Positions 60,005 through 64,000 of a stretch of DNA of 64,000 bases are shown here, piece after piece. The number at the start of each line of letters is the position of its first letter. The stretch's first letter is position 1. Origin of the DNA: Branchiostoma floridae (lineage: Eukaryota; Chordata; Leptocardii; Amphioxiformes; Branchiostomatidae); NCBI RefSeq assembly GCF_000003815.2, contig NC_049986.1, positions 8,715,487 to 8,779,486 of the forward strand. The letters run 5' to 3'. A model generated the notes under the pieces. The model was not told the origin of the DNA, did no database searches, and was given only the letters and a program-made list of their open reading frames with translations. A program made the translations under genes and the position numbers.

Positions 60005-60946
60005 CTAGCTAAATATTGTTTGTTTTTCCAATGGCCAACTACTAAATTTAATACAATGTCCCCTGAAAAAGCATTTTGCAGTATCCCATACAATATGGGG
60101 ATCTGCTGTTCCCTGATTTATACTAAAAAATTCATTCATAATTTTAACAGTATTATGCTGAAAAGAGCTATCATCTAGTAGAGACAGATTGAATTTCCAA
60201 TATCCCTTCCCCCTAGGAAACTGTGCAATAACAAAAGATAAGGCGATAAGGTTGTGGTCAGATCTAAACTTATCGGCTATGACACATTTGTTTACTCTAT
60301 TAATGAAGGAAAAACTAGTCAGGAAATAGTCAATTCTGCTGGCCTGTCTGCGTCGGCGCCATGTGTAACGAACTGTTGTCGGATTTCTGAATCTCCAAAT
60401 ATCATGTAAGTCGAATTTACTCTTCAATTCCGAAATGGCTTCATAAGCTTTGGGGTGATAAGTACAATTGGTAGAAAATCTGTCCAATAAGGGGTTTTGT
60501 GCAGTGTTGAAATCTCCAGTAATAATAAGATTTTCAGTACTGTCAGCAAAATTGTCTAGTTCCATAGATAAATTCAAGAAAAATTCAGGTTTATCATCAT
60601 TAGGAGCATAAATATTCACAATACAAAATCTAAAATCATGTATAGACAAATCAACAATAATCCATCTACCATTAACATCAAGCTTTGTCTGGTGGATATG
60701 GGGGTTAATGTTGTTTTTAAATATCATGGCTGTACCCCTTTGATTGGAGGTTCCGTGACAGAAAATCATGGTACCTCCCCACTCACTTTGCCATCTCTCT
60801 TCTACAGGTATTGACGAATGTGTTTCTTGTAAGCAAATAATATGGTAGGGCTTGTCTTTTAACCAAGTGAATAACTCTCTACGCTTAACAGAATCACTGA
60901 GGCCGTTACAATTGTAACTTGAGATTTGTAATTCTACCTGAGTCAT
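60005..60946 (-). CDS. LINE ORF2 APE-type endonuclease
   Basis: A 313-codon frame with the apurinic-endonuclease fold: ISSYNCNGL, ICLQETHS (catalytic Glu), VNIYAPN, LIITGDFNTAQNPLLDR, YTWRRRRQASRIDYFL and FRSDHNLI (catalytic Asp-His). It would nick the target DNA for retrotransposition. It ends at a stop just before the RT linker. The catalytic residues look intact. Confidence 0.93.
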   Translation of the reverse strand: MTQVELQISSYNCNGLSDSVKRRELFTWLKDKPYHIICLQETHSSIPVEERWQSEWGGTMIFCHGTSNQRGTAMIFKNNINPHIHQTKLDVNGRWIIVDLSIHDFRFCIVNIYAPNDDKPEFFLNLSMELDNFADSTENLIITGDFNTAQNPLLDRFSTNCTYHPKAYEAISELKSKFDLHDIWRFRNPTTVRYTWRRRRQASRIDYFLTSFSFINRVNKCVIADKFRSDHNLIALSFVIAQFPRGKGYWKFNLSLLDDSSFQHNTVKIMNEFFSINQGTADPHIVWDTAKCFFRGHCIKFSSWPLEKQTIFS

Positions 60947-60949
60947 GTC

Positions 60950-61690
60950 TTCTGGGACTGGTCACGTAGGGTAGGGAAGATGGCGAAGATGCTGTAGTAT
61001 TCTATAGTATGAAGGCATGGGAGAAATTCATCTGGGCAAGATGGGGATGATGAAATCATAACGTCTGTACTAACAAAAAGGAACAAAACTGAACAAAGAT
61101 CAACATAAATCAAATATAGTGCAACTGGATGGTTCACAAAAACATAAATGTACAGGGTCACAATAGCCCTGTGCTTCCTGTCTCCTGGCAGCATCATTTA
61201 AAAGCGGCACTGTGTGTCTGCCATAAATCTCATCATTAATTGTACTATTCCACAAGAAACAAAAGATCATACAAAACAAAATCATATTAAACGTAACTTA
61301 ATAAGATCAAACAAAATAAGTATGGGAATTGGTCTGATTCAAGAAATCAAAACAAACATAACATAATCATATTCACCACTTTGGTACAAATCAAGCAGGA
61401 ATGGAAATCAAAAGCCATAACATAACATGATCCCTGCCAAACCAACTCAAAAAGTACATAATACAATCAACTTCTTTGCAAAGAAATCAAACAAATAAAA
61501 CATAGGCAATACTATTGAGTTTTAAGCAGAGCTTTAGCATAGTTCATGAATGATAACAAGAAAAACACATGACACGAGGTCACACTTGCAATATATTTCA
61601 CAACTTTAATATGCAAACTGGACTTTTCAAACACCTGCACAATAATTGTTCAGGGATAAACAAGATATATCAACAGGCATGGTATCAATA
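60950..61690 (-). other. Inter-ORF region of the L1/Tx1-type element
   Basis: Between the endonuclease and ORF1 frames. A-rich with many AACATAAC-like words on the plus strand. No conserved frame. Confidence 0.5.
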
Positions 61691-61695
61691 ATAGT

Positions 61696-61989
61696 TCATG
61701 AAAATACAAGGTCTACAGCATCCACTGTTTTCAGAGTTTTACCATCAGCAATCAAGATGGCACAAGTCTCTTTTGGAGGTACTCTGATGAACACTCTCGC
61801 CTCTCTCCTATCAGTCTTGGCCTTGGCAATCACACTGTCTCTCTCTGGCATCAGTTTGGCTCTGGCTTGCTGCAATAGACGTGGTAAGTGTTCATGTACA
61901 GCATGGCCCTTCTTCTTGTCTCCTGGTAGCTTCCTCCATGCGCCCAGGATCAGCTCCCTGTGTTGTAGACTGACTAGTCGCACCAGCAT
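61696..61989 (-). CDS. LINE ORF1 C-terminal domain (L1-like)
   Basis: A 97-codon frame: HRELILGAWRKLPGD, HEHLPRLLQQARAKLMPERD and CAILIADGKTL. This follows the C-terminal domain of L1-type ORF1p (a ReaIL-type start, an EDLPxxxQxARxxLxP-type helix and a final LxxDGK strand), an RNA-binding chaperone part. The coiled-coil and RRM N-terminal parts are not present. Assignment is by pattern only. Confidence 0.6.
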   Translation of the reverse strand: MLVRLVSLQHRELILGAWRKLPGDKKKGHAVHEHLPRLLQQARAKLMPERDSVIAKAKTDRREARVFIRVPPKETCAILIADGKTLKTVDAVDLVFS

Positions 61990-62020
61990 GGCTGGGTTGG
62001 GTTGGTTCTGTGTAGGACGG

Positions 62021-64000
62021 AAAGCAGATGGATTAGTGGCTTCTTATCTCAGCAACAAACACATCACAGCAAATATCGATGCTGGTGTTTTTATACAACT
62101 TGTCAAGCATATGTGATCAAAATCATTGCCCCCATCCAGAGCTTGTATGCTGTAGAATGCCCAGATTATAGAAATTGAAGAATGTACAACTCTGGTAAGC
62201 ATCCATAAATCATTGGTCAGGAGTCTTTTGCCTCCTTGCTTTCAGATAAGTACGTGCATCAGAATGAATTCAGCATTATTATGGGGGCCAGGTAGGCTGT
62301 CAGTATCGTGAACATCCCACCAAGTATTGATACCAAACATCACAATCTTAGCTGTGATCTGATAAATGTCCTTGCTCATGACATTGTAATTCACTGATTA
62401 TACCATGATAAGAATGTATTGTTTTTCGCACTTCTCTGTTTGTGTATATTTGTCAGCATAACAAGAACGTCGACGTCTGGATGGGTTACGATGATATTTT
62501 GGTATGTAGGTATAGTTATGTAGATGTTGATAGATTATACAGGGGCTACTGTGGGCAGACCCTAAGGATAGAAGCCACACATTTTTATGTGGGCGAAGCC
62601 ACACATTTTATGTGGGCGAAGCCACACATTTAGTATTCTCTACAGATATTCCACCCGACCAATCAAAACTCAGAAAAAATGGAACCTGTAGCATGCAGTC
62701 CACGTTTCCAGTTTTTTGATTGGCTAACATTCTGACTGTCTGGTGGATACGTCAGGGGTAAACCTATCAACGCACAGGTCACAAAATGGCACTCGGCAGC
62801 GCAGTATCACAAAAACGTTGAAAGTGCAGCAAGTTCAGAGCATCTAATCGGCTAAATAACAACATAAAAATGCCCCACAAAAAATATTCTAGTATTTTGT
62901 CCAAGTTTTAGTGAAATACCTTCGATTATAAGCGAGAAAAATAGCCAGCGGAAGCTCGCGGGTTTTTCAAGCAACGCAATACATTTGTATACCTGTTAAA
63001 ACGTGTGGCGTTACATGTTGTAGCACTGGCTCAGTGGGATTATTCACGCGTGGTAAACCAACGCTGCGGGATCGAATCCGTGGGCAGACAAAGTTTTTAA
63101 TTTTTTTTCTTTTTGCTGCATTTTCGAGAAAATGTTGCCTTTCTTGTTGCTTCTTTTCCTGCGATTTTTGCTTTCTTTTCCCTTCGCCCACATCCTGCAT
63201 TTTTTTCAAAAATGTTGCCTTTCTAGTTATTACTAGTTGTTACTCACAATTCAGGTTAATAATTACGTCAAAAAGGCTCTGTAGTCGGCTAGTTGTCGTA
63301 CATTTTTTTAACGATTTCTGCGTAAGCATAGGCGGAGGGGGTCCTTGCAGAGGAATTTACTGCGACCCAGCACTCGACATATCTCGTAATAAAGCATTTG
63401 ACTTACCGAATTTTCTTGTTTTCCAAATTATTTCTTTGTATTTTGCCTTTCAGTCCGGTTATTACCTCTTTAAAATTCTTGCCCACTTATGCGGTTATCT
63501 TGTCATACAGCATGGTCATACATTTATATTCTATCCTTCTCGCTTGCAATAGTTGGTGTATACGGCAGGTAGCCGCCAACTTTTATCCACACCAGTAATT
63601 CATGATTAAACCCAGATCTACGCCTCCTGTACCCCTTGTCAAAATGTGTCTCTCTCACAATTTACCTTCTTGCAAATTTTATTTTTCCGATAAGCAGCAT
63701 GATTAATGCCCATGTCATGTTGCATAACACCTCACCGGTCTGTCACGTACGTGCCCTTCGCATGTCGCTCTGTTTTGGCGCCTTTTTCCAGATCTCTGAT
63801 GCCACTAACACAGCGGGCTTTTGGTGGCTAAAATTACGTAAAATATATTCTCCGCAATATTATCCAAGTTATGATTTGAGGCTGTAAAGTATTAGTATTA
63901 TTAGAATTGTAAAGCAGCATCAGCAGAAATGAACCATTATTTCTGTATACCGGTATAGGTTTACAGTTGTCACTAAGCTTTTCCGTTATGCCGTTTATTC
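62021..64000 (+). repeat. Long direct repeat, copy 2 (cut by window end)
   Basis: Second copy of 53,292-55,274. It begins exactly where the LINE ORF1 sequence is cut, at AAAGCAGATGGATTAGTGG, and runs to the last base of the window. It carries the same internal landmarks, including the tRNA-like element at 63,020-63,088. Confidence 0.95.
63020..63088 (+). repeat. tRNA-like SINE head, copy 2
   Basis: Same as 54,292-54,360 apart from a T to C change in the A-box-like segment (CTGGCTCAGTGG). Confidence 0.5.

Larger units (their letters stand above)
56922..62020 (-). mobile_element. L1/Tx1-type LINE, nearly full length, with polyA tail
   Basis: Minus-strand element: part of ORF1 (61,989-61,696), APE endonuclease (60,946-60,005), linker and reverse transcriptase (59,953-57,733), C-terminal zinc-knuckle region (57,681-57,160), and an A-rich tail seen as a T-rich run at about 56,922-56,962. 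Frame changes between endonuclease and RT and between RT and C-terminus, together with a SINE-like insertion at 59,413, make this copy inactive. The N-terminal half of ORF1 is missing where the 2-kb direct repeat begins at 62,021. Confidence 0.9.

Noticed and set aside
53292-64000. LTR retrotransposon with 2-kb LTRs
   Set aside because: Repeat ends lack TG...CA, no gag, protease or integrase lies between, and the enclosed elements are non-LTR LINEs on the minus strand.

Overview
This is eukaryotic, metazoan nuclear DNA: small coding exons bounded by GT/AG introns, abundant non-LTR retrotransposon debris and MITE-like palindromes, and no operons or bacterial-type signals. The exon style (extracellular Cys-rich modules, nearly all bounded by phase-1 introns), the repeat load and the LINE types fit an invertebrate deuterostome, most likely a lancelet (Branchiostoma). 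That species call is inference and was not tested by a search.

The left half (about 4.9-35.4 kb, + strand) carries one very large mosaic gene for a secreted or extracellular protein. I traced 38 exons by splice sites and reading phase; together they give 6,714 nt (2,238 codons) with one continuous frame. Domain order: a C-type lectin domain; three D-assemblies (each a VWD split over three exons, then C8, TIL and a short post-TIL exon); three near-identical EGF exons in a 289-bp tandem array; two more EGF exons; a sushi/CCP exon; a sixth EGF; a 33-nt micro-exon; a fourth D-assembly; a four-exon VWA domain; and a Cys-rich exon with an NYCGGCNAVFY core. The architecture resembles FCGBP, zonadhesin, tectorin and gel-forming-mucin-type proteins, but the lectin + D + EGF/sushi + VWA combination is not one I recognise. 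The 5' end (start codon, signal peptide) is not visible, and the 3' end is uncertain (a candidate terminal exon lies at 36,718).

Left of the gene (1-4.9 kb) are LINE and MITE remnants. Its introns hold palindromic MITE-like elements, copies of a dispersed roughly 1.3-kb repeat family, tRNA-like SINE pieces and an RTE-like LINE nested inside one dispersed repeat.

From 36.7 to 42.2 kb I see AT-rich non-coding DNA with minor tandem repeats. From about 43.1 to 47.6 kb lies a large inverted repeat centred near 45.46 kb. Its arms carry, divergently transcribed, two closely related signal-peptide first exons (minus strand ATG at 44,255; plus strand ATG at 46,663), each with a TATA-like element upstream and a degenerate GC-rich minisatellite downstream in what would be intron 1. 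No downstream exons of this pair could be identified.

The right end (49.7-64 kb) is mobile DNA: a dispersed repeat with a 246-bp internal tandem array rich in ATTTGCAT octamers, a decayed CR1-like LINE, a nearly full-length but frameshifted L1/Tx1-type LINE (minus strand, 56.9-62.0 kb) with a SINE-like insertion bearing a 14-bp target-site duplication, and a segment of about 2 kb repeated almost identically at 53.29-55.27 and 62.02-64.0 kb (8.73-kb spacing).
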